Positions 23,216 to 35,379 of a stretch of DNA of 64,000 bases are shown here, piece by piece. Source of the stretch: Bidens hawaiensis (Eukaryota; Streptophyta; Magnoliopsida; Asterales; Asteraceae). The first letter of the stretch is position 1, and every line of letters starts with the position of its first letter. The stretch is taken from the NCBI GenBank assembly GCA_021521415.1, contig JAIQDT010000676.1, forward strand, positions 1-64,000. The letters run 5' to 3'. The position numbers and the translations under genes are program-made. A model generated the notes under the pieces. It was not told the origin of the DNA. It searched no databases and saw only the letters and a program-made list of their open reading frames with translations.

Positions 23216-23785
23216 ACGAATCGAATATAAAAAAATTGGTGTATCACGGGAACCACCCCGGACGATACGTTTCAATCAAAAATCAAATCGAAAATGATTT
23301 AAGAAATGAATAGTTGGAGTGCCCATGGATTCCCATGGATTTTTCACCCAACTAAGCATCTAAAATAATTTGAAAACACAATTTGGAAGTATAACCGTTT
23401 AGCCGGTTATGTTTACCACGTAACCGTTTAGCCGATTACGGGTACCACTTGAATTTATGTGGTTGTACGAGATTTGTCATACCCCTACGCTTCAAGGTGA
23501 AAAAGCAAAACACGGGAATTCTTAAGGAATTTCCCACAATAAAAGCAAACTACTAAAAGAAAAGGTTTAGAAAAATATTTTGAATGTGAGGCATAGCCTC
23601 GGAATTAGTGTGTATGTGTGCATTAAACAAATAAGACAAATACGATTAAATAATTAATATAAGCAAGCTGCAAACAATATAAATAGCACATAAGGCAATT
23701 CAGATAAGCACGTATAGGGTTCCTAACATATGTCTAGGACCATTTCTAACGACCTATCTTATAACCTTCGGCTCTGATATCAATC

Positions 23786-25827
23786 TGTCACACCCAACCT
23801 AAGGCGGAAATGCCGGGGCGTGATCCAATTGCTCACAGATCGAAGATACTATCATATATAAAATGTGACAATATCTAATTAATTATTTAATTCAAATAAT
23901 ACACAATATTCAAATACAACAATACAATTCAAATAAATAAATACAATCAATTAAATTTAAGTTTGTCTTCAATATAACCTTATGGTCTTTCTAAGTGTCC
24001 ATCCTTTAACTTAGTCAACCTGCATATGCGTAGAAAATGGAGTTTTGGTCAATAACACATGTTGAGTGAGTTTACCACCAATTTTGCAATAACATAAGGA
24101 TAATATAATAAATAAGCAAAATGTAATAAATGCGGCAATAAAATCAAACCATAAGCATGTAAGTTGTCAATTAAACCATTGCCAAGCGAATCGGGCGCCG
24201 GTAAATCAACCATAAGCATATAAGAATAACAAGACCGTTGCCAAGCGAATCGGACGGTGGTCAATAGAATGAGAACCCTCTCCAAGGGGCTATGTCAAAC
24301 GAATGAATACAATAACACATAAGCACATAACAAGTAGATTTGATTAATCACACGCAATTACACGTTTGCTATTTTTGATATGTATGTATAGTATTATATA
24401 CGCATATGTCCCCAAAACGTTTATGAAAATCGAGTAAAATAGGGAATGATAAAACTCACCTGATCGATTAAGCCAAACGGGAATTAATATGTCAAGAAAG
24501 TGGAAATCACGCTCTTCGAGAATTATCGACAAGAATCCTAATTAAATAATATTGAATGAATTATAAATGAGGCAATACGTATAACGAATTTAGGATTTCG
24601 ATATGATTTGAGTTATATTTATGGTGGGATACGTTATGGATTGAACGATTGATCTCTACGGATTATTGTTATTATTTAATTATAAGAACCATTGTTTGTT
24701 ATAAAAATCGGGTTTACGTATAATTAGTTCTAAATAAATATGAGTTGAGATCTATAATAATAAATGTTTAAATATATAATTATCGTAAAATTTATATTTT
24801 GGAATTTTTAACGAGATCCGATGGTAAAATATATTAACATGTTTAATATGTTTATTATAATTTTATTTAAAACGAATAACAATATATGTGTGTATATATA
24901 TATATATAATAAATAAAAGCAACTTTATAAAATATTTTAACAAGAACCCTCAATATAAATACCGGGTTTTAATAAAATAACAATGATTTATTATTATTAA
25001 TAAGATATATATATATATATATATACCCGAAAACTTGAAACGAAATTAATCGACACGAAACGTTTAACTTTCATGACATCGATTTGAACAAAATATTGTT
25101 TATTTCATATTTTATTATTAATTATAAAGTATTATGAATGATTAAAACAATTAAAACAAATCAGAAATAAAATACCATAAAAAAATATGGCCGGCCGGGA
25201 CACGAACCCGCGCCTATGGCCGGTTCAACGTATTAACACACACACCCTAGCCAAACACCCTAGCCATCTAGGCTAGGGTGTCAGTTGGTTAGGACTTGTA
25301 AACAGAACCATTTATACAAAAGATGATTATAACCAGTTTTGATCAAAACCCTAACTATGAAATTGATTAATCCGTCAATCGTTCGTTAAATTAAGGTTAG
25401 GGTTTTTGATTATTGATGATCGACGAGTAGTGTATGTATCTCAATTACCTCTAACGATGACGGAAACCAGGAGAACAACGAACTCGGACTCGGCGTCAAG
25501 AACAGATCGAACAGGCGTTTTACGGCCAAACTTATTGCAATTAAGAATAGGGTTTGGTTCGTCGGCCTATGAGGGAGGTGCAGCCATGAGTAATTGAATT
25601 ATAATGCATCTTAGATTATATAAACGATTCTAGGTTAAGTCGGTTATCAATTATATCAATTCGTATCTAGTTTTGATCTTGTTTCTTAATTAAATGGGTT
25701 GTTTAGGCCGATAATGATACGGGAAATCACAAACTTGATTAAATTCTTAGTTTAGATCGTAAATTGAGGCTCAAGAAATCTAAACGGGTACGGGTTTCGG
25801 TTTAACGAGCATGGTTAACTGGTTACG
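23786..25827 (-). repeat. Gypsy 5' LTR, part 1 (continues at 32371)
   Basis: Begins TGTCACACCCAACC on the plus strand, directly after the primer site. It is interrupted at 25827 by the CACTA element with a 3-bp duplication ACG and continues at 32371-32636. Confidence 0.88.
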
Positions 25828-26800
25828 CACTACAAAAAAAGTGACTATTAGAGACTAAACTATTAGGGATCAATATATCAGTCTCCAATACGTGGTATCT
25901 GGGGCTGATTTATCAGTTACTAATAATATTAAGGACTGATTTTTATATGCCTAATATTAGTGACTGAAAATCAGTCGTTTATATTCTGACACCTTATTGG
26001 AGACTAAAATTTAGTCTTAAGTATATCTAGGAAATATTAGGTTTTGGAGGAAAACTTATTGGTAACTGAATTTCAGTCCCAAATACGTAAAGAATAATGG
26101 CGCAAATCTATGACGACTGATCTTTAGTCTCTAACATGGAAGGAACATATTAAAGACTGAAACCAGTTCTTAATATTTTCAAAACAAATCTAATTAAGGA
26201 CTTATATTTAGTCTTAACTGCCATTTATATACGAAAGGATCAAGGATTGGTTTTAGTCCCAAAGTAATTGGCATATATTTTACCATATTAAAATGGAGGT
26301 TGAAAATTAGTCTAAAAATTCATATATAAGACCTTCTTTAAAACTGATATTTAGTCTCTAATAATCAACTTATATTATATAGTTTCGATGAAATACATTA
26401 CATACTAAGAATCAGTCGAAAACATTCCTTCAAAAGATCATATTGAAGACAAATAGCTAATCTCAAATGCCTTTTATAAACAAGATTAAAAACTGATTTA
26501 TCTCTCTCTCATAAGGTTTTGTCAATTCAAACATTAGTGACTAATGAATCAGTTTCGAGCACATAATATGTTGGATTGTTTTATTTAGTTATTGTGGGCT
26601 ACTATTATATGACTTATGCTAGCGACTAATCTTCAGTCTCTTATAAAGCAAGAACACATACGAGCTTAAGAACAGAACTGGAGATTAATATTCAGTCTTT
26701 GAAGCTTTTATATATAAAAGACTTAGGGACTGCTGTTTTTCTCTATAGTTTTAGTATTTGAAAGAATTGGGGACTAATATTTAGTCTCTGAAGTTTTCTG
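25828..26800. repeat. CACTA subterminal repeat array (left)
   Basis: About 20 imperfect copies of GAGACTGATTTTTAGTCTC-like palindromes (ACTGA/AGTC cores in both orientations), spaced some 40-50 bp apart. A shorter array of about a dozen lies at 31850-32350. Such arrays are the usual binding sites for CACTA transposition proteins. Confidence 0.8.
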
Positions 26801-29689
26801 TATACAAAATTCCTTTTATACATAAAAGGATAAATTATGGTCATAATGGTCAAACGAGTAAATTATGACTAATTAGGGCCAATAAGGTATGTAGGATAAA
26901 TATTAGTTATAATGGTAACTAAGGTCAATGATAGCTAATACGCTCAAATAAGATTAGTATCGATCAATTATGACTAATTAAGATCAACTTGATTCCATCA
27001 ATTTGGTGGCCATTATAGTAAAAACTCTTTTTTTTCCTTTATAGATAATTTATTGACGGTTTACTTTATATAATTATGTTTTATTATTGACGGTTTCCTT
27101 AAATTAAGTCATGCTATCATGTTTTGTTTCAAAATAGTAAGCAGGGATGAACAAATTCGGTACTGCCGGTACCGATTTGGTACCGTCGGTGCCAAAGTTT
27201 TAAGTTTCGGTATTGGTACTGGTACCGATATTTACCGAATTTTTACCTTTGGTACCGGTACTGTCCCGGTGCCAAAAATTTGCGATTTTCGGGACCGGTC
27301 GGTACCGGTACGGTACCGATCTCATACCTAGTGGTAAGTGTTCTCTTAGGCAAGCAAAGAGGTATAAATCAGTGGTCACTTTTGACTCCTGCCTCCGACA
27401 TTTAATTTCGACAGCATTAGGTGATGATGGGAGACTAGACAAGTGTGACATTTACTAGTTGGATATTTGAACTGAAAGAGTTTTACCACACCGCACTGTT
27501 GTGCCTTCATGCAAGTGTTCACGGCCATTAACCTTAGATAAGGGTTTTCCCCGGATTGAAATACGACTGTATCACGGTATGATTAATTTAGCCAGTAGTT
27601 CAATTGTAAAATTCGTTGGCCGTTAAAAAAAAATTTTCACGTGCGTTTAAACAAAAAAACTTAAATTTCCCACCAATGATGTTTTTCAAAAAAAAATCAA
27701 ATCTCCCTCCTCTAGTCCTCTTCTTTATTGACTGTTATAAAATTCAAATCGACACGACACAACCCATCGCACATAGGCGCTCAGATCCCTCCATGATCCT
27801 CTATGTCTAGCTCGAGTCGAGATAACAGGTAACCATCTCGCAATAAGATTCCAGCAGCGGGGTTGTGACACCCTAGGCAGTCGCCACAATCGAGCTTTAA
27901 GTAGTTAATCCTCCACCATTTATGCTTTTATAGATCAGTATCACAACAATAAGTTACTTAGAATTAACTTTTTCACATAAATCAACTTGAAAGTAAAAGT
28001 AGTTGTTTCATTGGTTTGGTCTCATTTTGAGATGCACATCAAGTGCTCGATGAAATGCTTCAACCAAGTTTTTGAGATGTAGATTACTAGCCTCTTCCAT
28101 GTTATCGTATTATTCTCTGTTTTGGATTTAGTTATTTACTAAACTCTTTATTTATAAATGAGAATTGAATTTGAAAACATTAGACTATTTATGCCCTAAG
28201 ATCATATTATAGCAAAATCACCTGACAATTGTTTAGTTGTTAAATGCCCATTTGATTTTTGAACCATAATTGTTTTCGCTAATTTTGATTTCTCTTGTGT
28301 TGCTATTAGATTTGGATACTAGTTGTTGCTTTTACTATTTGACTTTTTGATTCCTATTAATTTTTCAATGTCAAATAGAATCCGTTTATACAAATCTGGT
28401 CTTTTTGAGTACCCAAAAGATAGAACCATAAGCTTCGGTTGAGTCACAATCCAGATGAATGAGAAGGTTTTTAACATGACCATTGGAAAAAGGGCTCCAA
28501 ATTTTTAGTTCGCTTGGCCCTCCAATTCTGTTGAGTTGTCATTGCATACAATCAGGTAACAACAATTTTTATCTTCATTCCAGGTTAGAGAAACTTCCCA
28601 GGTACGAATCTTTGATAATCCAGCAGATTGAGCTAAATCTTTTTGTTCTGCCAGGGCTTAATTTGCCAACATGTAGACCTATTTTAGCTGGAGTTTAGAT
28701 GATTGCTTCCAATGTTTGTCCCTTTTTCATGCAACTTTACTCTGACAGTTTACGAAGGTTGTAAAGCCGATTAGATGCAGCCTATGATTCTTAGGCATAA
28801 GGTAAAATGTCTTGCTTATTTGTGATACATCTTGTTTGATAAATAAAATACACATTTTAATGTTTTGTATGTCTTGTGTTCTTACTGGTATTTTTTAGGG
28901 GAACTTTGTCAGGCTGTCTTTATGAAGAGGAACTTTTGTCATCTTCTTTATGAATAATTTAAGAACATGGGTTGGCAAGGGAAAGGTTCTTTGACTGTTT
29001 TCTGGTAAATTACACGTCTTTTGTTTGTTTTTTTTATGTCAAAAAAGCCCTTTTTAGTTATTTTAAAGGCGTGCAACTGTGTGATAGGGGTATCACCAGA
29101 AAACACATTCTTTTTGCTATAATTATCCTCGTGGCGTCAATTAAGTTAAATGACTTTAGTCTCTTAAAGTTCACAAAGGCCGTGATGCCATTGTTTATCA
29201 GGATTTAGTTTCTTGGTTTACTTTGATCTTGATTTTTTAACTAATACCACATTTGTCCTTGTTAGTTCAGAACCATTGAAGAATGAAACAAGCCCCAAAA
29301 TTACACTTGACGGAGAACGGATGACATGATACACATGTGAAGACTCTTTTTTCCTCTTCTTTTGAACAGAAATGGTGAATGGTGCATTCTTCTCAATGAC
29401 ATTTTAATTAGAGATGCAGTGGAAGAAAGGCTACCCATAATTTGTTGAAATTGTGTAGAAATCTCTTTGTTTGGTTAAATTAGTTTCTTCATAAATCTCT
29501 TAAAAGTTTTGTATGCTACCTTGAATATATATCGATACTGTATTAGATTTTGGATACATATGTATTGACTTGTGTTTACGAATATTTCTTGAATTCTGTT
29601 TAGATCTGAAAATATTTTCTAAACAGTTTTTTTTATATTATGTCAGTTGATTTTAGGGACCAATTATTAGACTTTAAAAATACATCTTA
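26801..29689. other. CACTA interior, unassigned
   Basis: AT-rich DNA with a GGTCAATTATGACTAATTA-type degenerate repeat (26830-27000) and the hAT MITE. At 28430-28700 there are several closely spaced splice-like sites around short open segments, which could be captured gene pieces, but no protein family is recognisable. Confidence 0.45.
27142..27330. mobile_element. hAT MITE, GGTACCG-rich
   Basis: The ends are CAGGGATGA and TCATACCTA, with an imperfect 8-bp duplication ATAGTAAG (27134-27141) and GTGGTAAG (27331-27338). The body is built of GGTACCG and CGGTACC words, so it can pair with itself at many points. Same family as 40280-40548. Confidence 0.7.
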
Positions 29690-31802
29690 GGCTGAGGGGT
29701 GTGGGGGGCGCGAGAGGGGGCGCGAGTGGGGGCGCCAGCCAATAATATTGTGACGTGTGGCAGAGAGAGAAAGTTGATAAGATGGGTGTTGGTAGTGGTG
29801 CTCGCGCCCCGGGACATGGTGTGGAGGGGCGCGAGAGGGGGCGCGAGCGGTTTTTTTTTTATTATTTTTTAAATGTAGTAAAAAAACGTATTATTAAAAA
29901 AACGCAAAAATTATTTAAAAAAACACACATTTTTTTGAAAATTCATATAATAAAAAAAACATACTAAAAATTAAACAAACAATAATATTTAATAATAAAA
30001 CTAATCTAATACAAGATCCTCTGGTCGCCTCGCCCACAAATGTTCAACCAACTCATGTCGAAGATCCCCGTGTATCTCACGGCTCTTGATATTTGCTATG
30101 TTATGAAGTTTTTGTTGATCACTGATTGTGGACGGTTGTGGCGGAATGTCACCTTGGTAGTTTTGGCATATAGCTTTGCCCTCGTCTTCTAACGTCATGT
30201 TGTGTAGGATAAGACACGTGTAGACGACGTCCATTATCCTCTCCCGAGTCCAATAACGTATCGGGTTCGCCAGAACATAATATTGTTTTTTTATAGCTCC
30301 AAAAGCTCTTTCAATATCTTTTCTAGCAGACTCTTGCTTCTTCGTAAAATACTTCCGTTTGTCGGCGACTGGCTCTGTAAAAGCTTGAACTAACACAGCC
30401 CATTCGTTGTAAATACCATCGACCAGATAGTACCCGTACTTGAAGAGTTCTTCACTGGCAACAAAAGATTGAGGTGGTTCAACCCCGTCGATAAGGTCGT
30501 TGATCAAATGTGACTGATCGATAACATTAAGGTCGTTATTTGACCCAGCAACACCAAAAAAAGCATGCCAAAACCAAAGATCCTGTGACACCGCCGCCTC
30601 AAGTATGAGGGTCGGCCCTTCATGATCACCACGGTGGAACTGACCTCGCCAGGCCGTTGGACACATAGCCCATCCAACATGCGTACAATCGATGCTACCT
30701 AGCATCCCAGGAAAACCATGTTTTTCTGCGTGCACCTCATATATGCGTTGGATGTCATACGTTGTAGGTTTACGCAGATATCTCCGAGCGTAAGTCGATA
30801 TGACTCCTACGTACAATATATATTAAAAAATGTAATAAATATTTAATAAAAAGTAAAATTAATGTTTTTTACCTTGGCAGAAAAAATGAAGGGATTCACG
30901 TGCAACCCTTTTCGACATCTGTAAATACTCATCCAAAGCGTCCGACGAGATGCCGTACGCTAGTTGACGGATAGCAGCCGTGCATTTTTGAAGAGGGGTA
31001 AAACCGGGAAGACCCCTAGCATCCTCCCTTTGTTGGAAAAAGGGATACCGTGCCTCTAAATCACTCGCTATACGCGTGAACAATTGTCTGCTCATTCGAA
31101 AACGAGTTCGAAAATCCGACTCCGCGTATACCGGTTGAGGGCTAAAATAATGCCTCATCAAAGTATCGTTAGCACCCGATCGATCACGATCACGAGGTGG
31201 TGCTCTAACCCTCGGGAGTCGGGGTTGATGGGCTTGATTTTGCAAGAGATTTACCACGGCTGCGGTCAAAACTCCCCCTACATGAAGAAGCAAATCATCC
31301 TCTTCGGAGGAGTCGGAATCAGACGAGTACGACGACATTATTTTTTAAAAAAAAAATGGGACGATGGGTTGTTTGGAGATTGAATTTGTGTTTGATATGG
31401 TAAAAATGGGTTGATTTAGGGGTATTATATAGGATTTTGTGAAGGTTTTTTTAAAAAAGTTTGAAAGAAATGGGTAATATATAGGAAGTGTTGTATAAAG
31501 AAATGGGTAAGTTTGGTGTTTTGTGAAGTTGTGTTAAAGTGTTGTATAAAATGGGTAATATATAGGAGTAGAAATTTTTTTTTTTTTTTTAAAATTAAGA
31601 GCCAACGGCTCATTAAGCTTTCAAACGGCTCTTTTCACCATTCCCCATGCCCCTCACGCTCAACCTGTCCCGCGAACCCCCTGGCGCCTGCCTCTTTTTC
31701 CGCGCTCGCGCCCCTCTCGCGCCTCGGTGGTGTGGTGCTCGCGCCCCGGGGCGCGAGCGGCTGTCCTCTTGCGCCCTTTCTCACGCTCCACACCCCTCAG
31801 CC
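29690..31802 (-). mobile_element. PIF/Harbinger transposon
   Basis: The ends GGCTGAGGGGTGTGG and its complement (CCACACCCCTCAGCC) form a 15-bp perfect inverted repeat that extends imperfectly to about 35 bp, with target duplication TTA (29687-29689, 31803-31805). The ends are strikingly GC-rich, with repeated GGCGCGAG words, unlike the AT-rich body. It carries a Harbinger transposase but no Myb-like partner ORF, so it would depend on another copy for that protein. Confidence 0.92.
30001..31338 (-). CDS. PIF/Harbinger transposase (DDE, two exons)
   Basis: Exon 1 is 31338-30873 and exon 2 is 30806-30001; the 66-bp intron (30872-30807) starts GT, ends AG and joins CQ-G-VISTYARR without a shift. 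The product has 423 residues. The N-terminal part is Ser/Asp-rich, then Arg/Pro-rich, followed by a helix-turn-helix-like region (FRMSRQLFTRI, FTPLQKCTAAIRQLAYG). The C-terminal nuclease-like domain shows the DDE acids in GSIDCTHVGW, LVDGIYNEW and ARKDIERAFGAI, and ends with TCLILHNM typical of plant transposases of this family. No stop or frameshift is present, so the protein could be active. The start at 31338 is chosen because it is the first ATG of the open frame. The cut chemistry and TTA target preference are family knowledge. Confidence 0.93.
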
Positions 31803-32367
31803 TTAGGGGACCAATTATTAGACTTTAAAAATACATCTTAGGGACGCAATTAATGTGTTATCGAAAAGTAAATTCCAGTCCATAAAAGAAAGCATATTAT
31901 GATATTAACGACTGAAATTGAGTGATGTTGGAGACTAATTCTTAGTTTTTAAAACAACTTATTGGAGACTGATTTAATATACAATTATGAACCTAGTAAA
32001 ACATATTAGAGACTATAGTATTGTTTTGAGGACTAATTTTTAGTTCCTAAACTTATACATTAGGGACTCATATATCATAGCATGAGAGACTAATTTGCAG
32101 TCATTGAAGAAAAATTTTGGAGACTGAAATAACTTGGTACCGGGAGCCAAATTTAGGACTGAATTTTTATGTATTTGAGACTGACCATTACTCCCCGTTG
32201 GTGCCATACAATGGAGACTGATTTTTAGTTACTAAAACCACTATTTAGGACTAAGCGTCCGTTATTGGTTGGGGACTGGCAAATCAGTCCCCGATAACCG
32301 TTAAATACTGATTTAGGAGCATCAGAGACTAATTTTTCAATCCCAGATACCAATCTTTTTTGTAGTG
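31803..32367. repeat. CACTA right arm with subterminal palindromes
   Basis: It starts with a second copy of the segment ACCAATTATTAGACTTTA that also precedes the Harbinger element at 29659, then carries about a dozen GGAGACTGATTTTTAGT-type palindromes up to the terminal TTTTTTGTAGTG. Confidence 0.8.
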
Positions 32368-32370
32368 ACG

Positions 32371-32636
32371 AATCACGGGTTATAAAGATGATATATTAAA
32401 TTTACAGATCTTGCAATTTAGTCCCTATGGGTTCTAGATGGGAACAATATAGGCTTTAAGTTTAAATTTTTGGGTTAGAAATGTATATTTCCAAAGTTAA
32501 ATATATATAAAATAAACAAATATAAATTGTATTACTCGATAAACGCGATCCTTTTCGGTGTTAGAATTTCCCGAGTCTAAAACGGGTCGGGTTATAAATA
32601 TCAAATACGGGTTTGAAAAATCTGAGTTTTTAGAGA
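32371..32636 (-). repeat. Gypsy 5' LTR, part 2
   Basis: Continues the LTR interrupted at 25827 and matches 21389-21656 with few substitutions. Its outer end reads TTTTTAGA where the other LTR has TGTTACA. Confidence 0.85.
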
Positions 32637-35345
32637 TTCTTTGTCTATTACTCATCTTCCATTTGATATATTGCATAGTGATGTGTGGACGTCCCCTATG
32701 CTTAGCACCCGCGGTCACCGTTATTATATTCTATTTCTTGATGATTTCACAAACTATCTTTGGACTTTTCCCCTCACAAATAAATCACAAGTATTCTCTA
32801 TATTTCTTAATTGTCATAAATTCATACTTACCCAATTTAATATCCACATCAAAACCTTTCAATGTGACAATAGCACTGAATATAATAATAAATTGTTTCA
32901 TGAATTTTGTACCAAAAACGGCATGTTTTTTCGCTTCTCATGTCCTCACACTTCTTCACAAAACGGTAAAGCCGAAAGGAAAATTTGTTCCATCAACAAC
33001 ATTATTCGGACACTTCTTACACATGCATTCGTACCCCCAAATTTTTGGCATCATGCTCTTCAACTCGCCACCTATCTCATCAATATCCTACCTAGCAAAA
33101 CCAAACAAAACCTTACCCCCTCTTCACTCTTATACCATACACAACCCATCTACTCCCATCTTCGCACCTTTAGATGTCTTTGTTACCCTCTTCTCCCATC
33201 TACCTCCATTAATAAACTCCAAAACCGCTCCTCACCTTGTGTCTTTCTTGGTTACCCATCTAATCATAGAGGTACAAATGCTATGAACTCTCTACACGTA
33301 AAATCATCTTGTCTCGACATGTCGTCTTTGATGAAACCGTTTTTCCCTTTTCTACTCTACAAAAGCCTCCCCCCTCTTACGACTTCCTACACTCCACTCT
33401 CTCGTCCGACACATCCCCGATGTTTTGGACATCTCCACACCCCCCTCCTTCTTCTACAAACTCCAATACTCAACCCGACCCTATACCTCAAGTTTCATCC
33501 CCTATCCAGACTACTCAATCGGCCTAACCCACTACTTCTTCAACCACGACCCAATCTGACCAAACCACTTCCTCAACCACGGCCACCCACCCCTCTCACC
33601 CACGGCCCAAGCTATTCCCTCAACCCACACCGAACCCTCACCACCCTCCACTCCAACTCACTCTACTACTACCACCACCCCTGCTTCCTCACCGGTCCCT
33701 AATCCATCTCCCACACCCACAACCCCCCCCCCCCCCCACCTCCACCAAGCCGAACCATGACCACCCGCCGCATGGCCGGCATCACAAAACCCAAACCCAT
33801 ATTTAACCTACACACTCATACCACCTTTGAGCCTCTACCCTGTAGCCCAGCCGACGCCTTAACCAACAATATTTGGACCCGTGCCATGACAGATGAATTC
33901 AACGCTCTTATTGAAAATGAGAAATGGGAGTTGGTACCACATCAACCGAACATGAATGTTATTCGGTGTATGTGGATTTTTAAACATAAAACTAAATCTG
34001 ATGATACACTTGAACAGTATAAGGCTCATCTTGTGTGTGATGGCAGGTCTCAACAGGTCGGAGTTGATTGTGAGGAGACTTTTAGTCCGTTTGTTAAGCC
34101 GGTAACCATTCGGACTGTTTTATCTATAGCACTATTTCATGGGTGGGACATTAGTCAGTTGGACGTTACAAATGCTTTTCTTCATGGAAACTTATTTGAG
34201 ACAATCTTTATGCATCAACCTATGGGATTCAAAAATCCTCATCTGCCTCATCATGTGTGTCATTTGAAGAAATATCTATATAGTTTAAAGCAGCCCCCTG
34301 GGTGTGGTATCAACAGTTTACAAATTATGTGACCACCTTAGGGTTTCATCACAGTTCTTGTGATCATTCTCTATTTATCTACACTCATGGTCGTGACACT
34401 GCTTACCTTCTACTATATGTAGATGGCATTATCATCACTACCTCATCAGCACCGTTGAAGGAACATATTTTGTCGCATTTTTCCAGCGAGTTTGCCTGGA
34501 AGGATCTTGGACCATTGAGTTATTTCTTGGGGCTATCGGTTTCTCGGGATCCAAATGGTATTTCTCTCTCTCAGTCTACTTATGCATTGGATATCCTTCA
34601 GTGTGCCAATATGGCACAATGTAATCTGGCACACACACCGGTTAATACTATGGGTAAACTTAGTGCCGATTCCTGCTCTCTTCTTCATGATCCGACCATG
34701 TACCGACGACTTGCAGGGGCTCTCCAGTACTTGACATTTACTAGACCTGATATATCTTACGCGGTACAACAAATTTGCATGCATATGCACGCACCACGTA
34801 TGGCTCATCTGCATGCTCTTCATCGAATCCTACGTTATGTTAAAGGTACCATTTCTAAAGTTCTATATATGCGCCGCGGTCAAATTTCTTCTCTAACATC
34901 ATACACCGATGCTGATTGGGCGGGGTGTCTGGACACCCGTAGATCTACTTCTGGCTATTGTGTTTACCTTGGTGATAACCTAATCTCTTGGTCCTCGAAA
35001 AGACAGTCCACCATCTCTCGGTCTAGTGCCAAGGCAGAATATCATGGGGGTTGCTAATGTTGTGGCTGAAATTTGTTGGATTCGTAACCTACTTCTTGAA
35101 CTCGGATGCCCCCCTTCTCGAGCATCGTTAGTATATTGTGATAATGTGAGTGCTATTTATCTTTCGGGAAACCCAGTACAACACCAACGCACAAAGCACA
35201 TTGAAATTGACATCCATTTTGTTCGAGAAAAGGTTCAACGAGGCTAGATTAGAGTTCTACATGTGCTGTCAAGGTTTCAGTTTGCTGATATCTTCACCAA
35301 AGGATTACCACGTGCTTTATTCGAAGATTTTCGAGCCAGTCTAAG
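32637..35345 (+). pseudogene. pol: Copia integrase, RT and RNase H
   Basis: Integrase (about 32641-33290) has DILHSDVW, QCDNSTEYNN and NGKAERKI, giving the D-D-E acids, but the N-terminal zinc finger is missing. A Pro/Thr/Ser-rich linker follows, with a 15-C run at 33723-33737. RT starts near 33880 (WTRAMTDEFNALIENEKWEL). The frame shifts by one base near 34300 and continues with YVDGII where YVDD is normal, so a catalytic Asp is lost. RNase H has SYTDADWAGC, SSAKAEYHG and VYCDNVSAIYLS; another one-base shift lies in a G run near 35043, and a stop (TAG, 35245-35247) cuts the final helix. The decay is moderate, and all domains are in the normal Copia order. Confidence 0.92.
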
Positions 35346-35368
35346 AGTCCGGGATCCTCCCGCTTAGA

Positions 35369-35379
35369 CTACGGGGGTA
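35369..35379 (+). promoter_or_regulatory. Copia polypurine tract
   Basis: CTACGGGGGTA directly precedes the right LTR. Confidence 0.65.

Larger units (their letters stand above)
21657..23785 (-). mobile_element. Internal remnant of nested Gypsy element
   Basis: Next to the left LTR the minus strand reads a purine tract AAAGTAGGGGAAAC preceded by GGGACGAAATTCC, the normal pol-end context. Next to the right LTR it reads TGATATCAGAGC (23771-23782), an initiator-Met primer site with one mismatch. Between them are a gag start, leader repeats and no pol, so most of the coding region has been deleted. Confidence 0.8.
25828..32367. mobile_element. CACTA (En/Spm) DNA transposon, non-autonomous
   Basis: Terminal inverted repeats are CACTACAAAAAA at the left and TTTTTTGTAGTG at the right, with a 3-bp target duplication ACG (25825-25827, 32368-32370). 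The empty site can be read in the other Gypsy LTR at about 21386. Both ends carry arrays of a palindromic motif. No CACTA transposase is recognisable in the 6540 bp. The middle holds unassigned AT-rich DNA, a hAT MITE and a Harbinger element. Confidence 0.93.
19592..32636 (-). mobile_element. Deleted Ty3/Gypsy (Tekay-like) element nested in Copia
   Basis: On the minus strand the 5' LTR is at the right (23786-25827 plus 32371-32636, split by a CACTA element) and the 3' LTR at the left (19592-21656, lacking the about 260 bp that correspond to 23786-24050). Between them lie a polypurine tract (21657 onward), about 2.1 kb with a gag remnant and tandem repeats, and a primer site. No pol is left. 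The two LTRs are nearly identical by eye (for example 19602-20540 against 24061-24999). The insertion point lies between Copia protease and integrase. The right edge reads GTTTTTAGA then GATTC, and no left duplication survives because the left LTR edge and the adjoining Copia sequence were deleted. Confidence 0.88.

Noticed and set aside
19590..25597. Small ORFs occurring twice (78, 62 and 63 codons) as a duplicated gene family
   Set aside because: They repeat only because they lie in the two LTRs of the same Gypsy element.
28483..28698. 71-codon ORF as a captured gene
   Set aside because: Splice-like sites surround it, but no family is recognisable; kept only as an unassigned CACTA interior.
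31513..31841. Two overlapping ORFs at the Harbinger end
   Set aside because: They translate the GC-rich subterminal repeats and the terminal inverted repeat.
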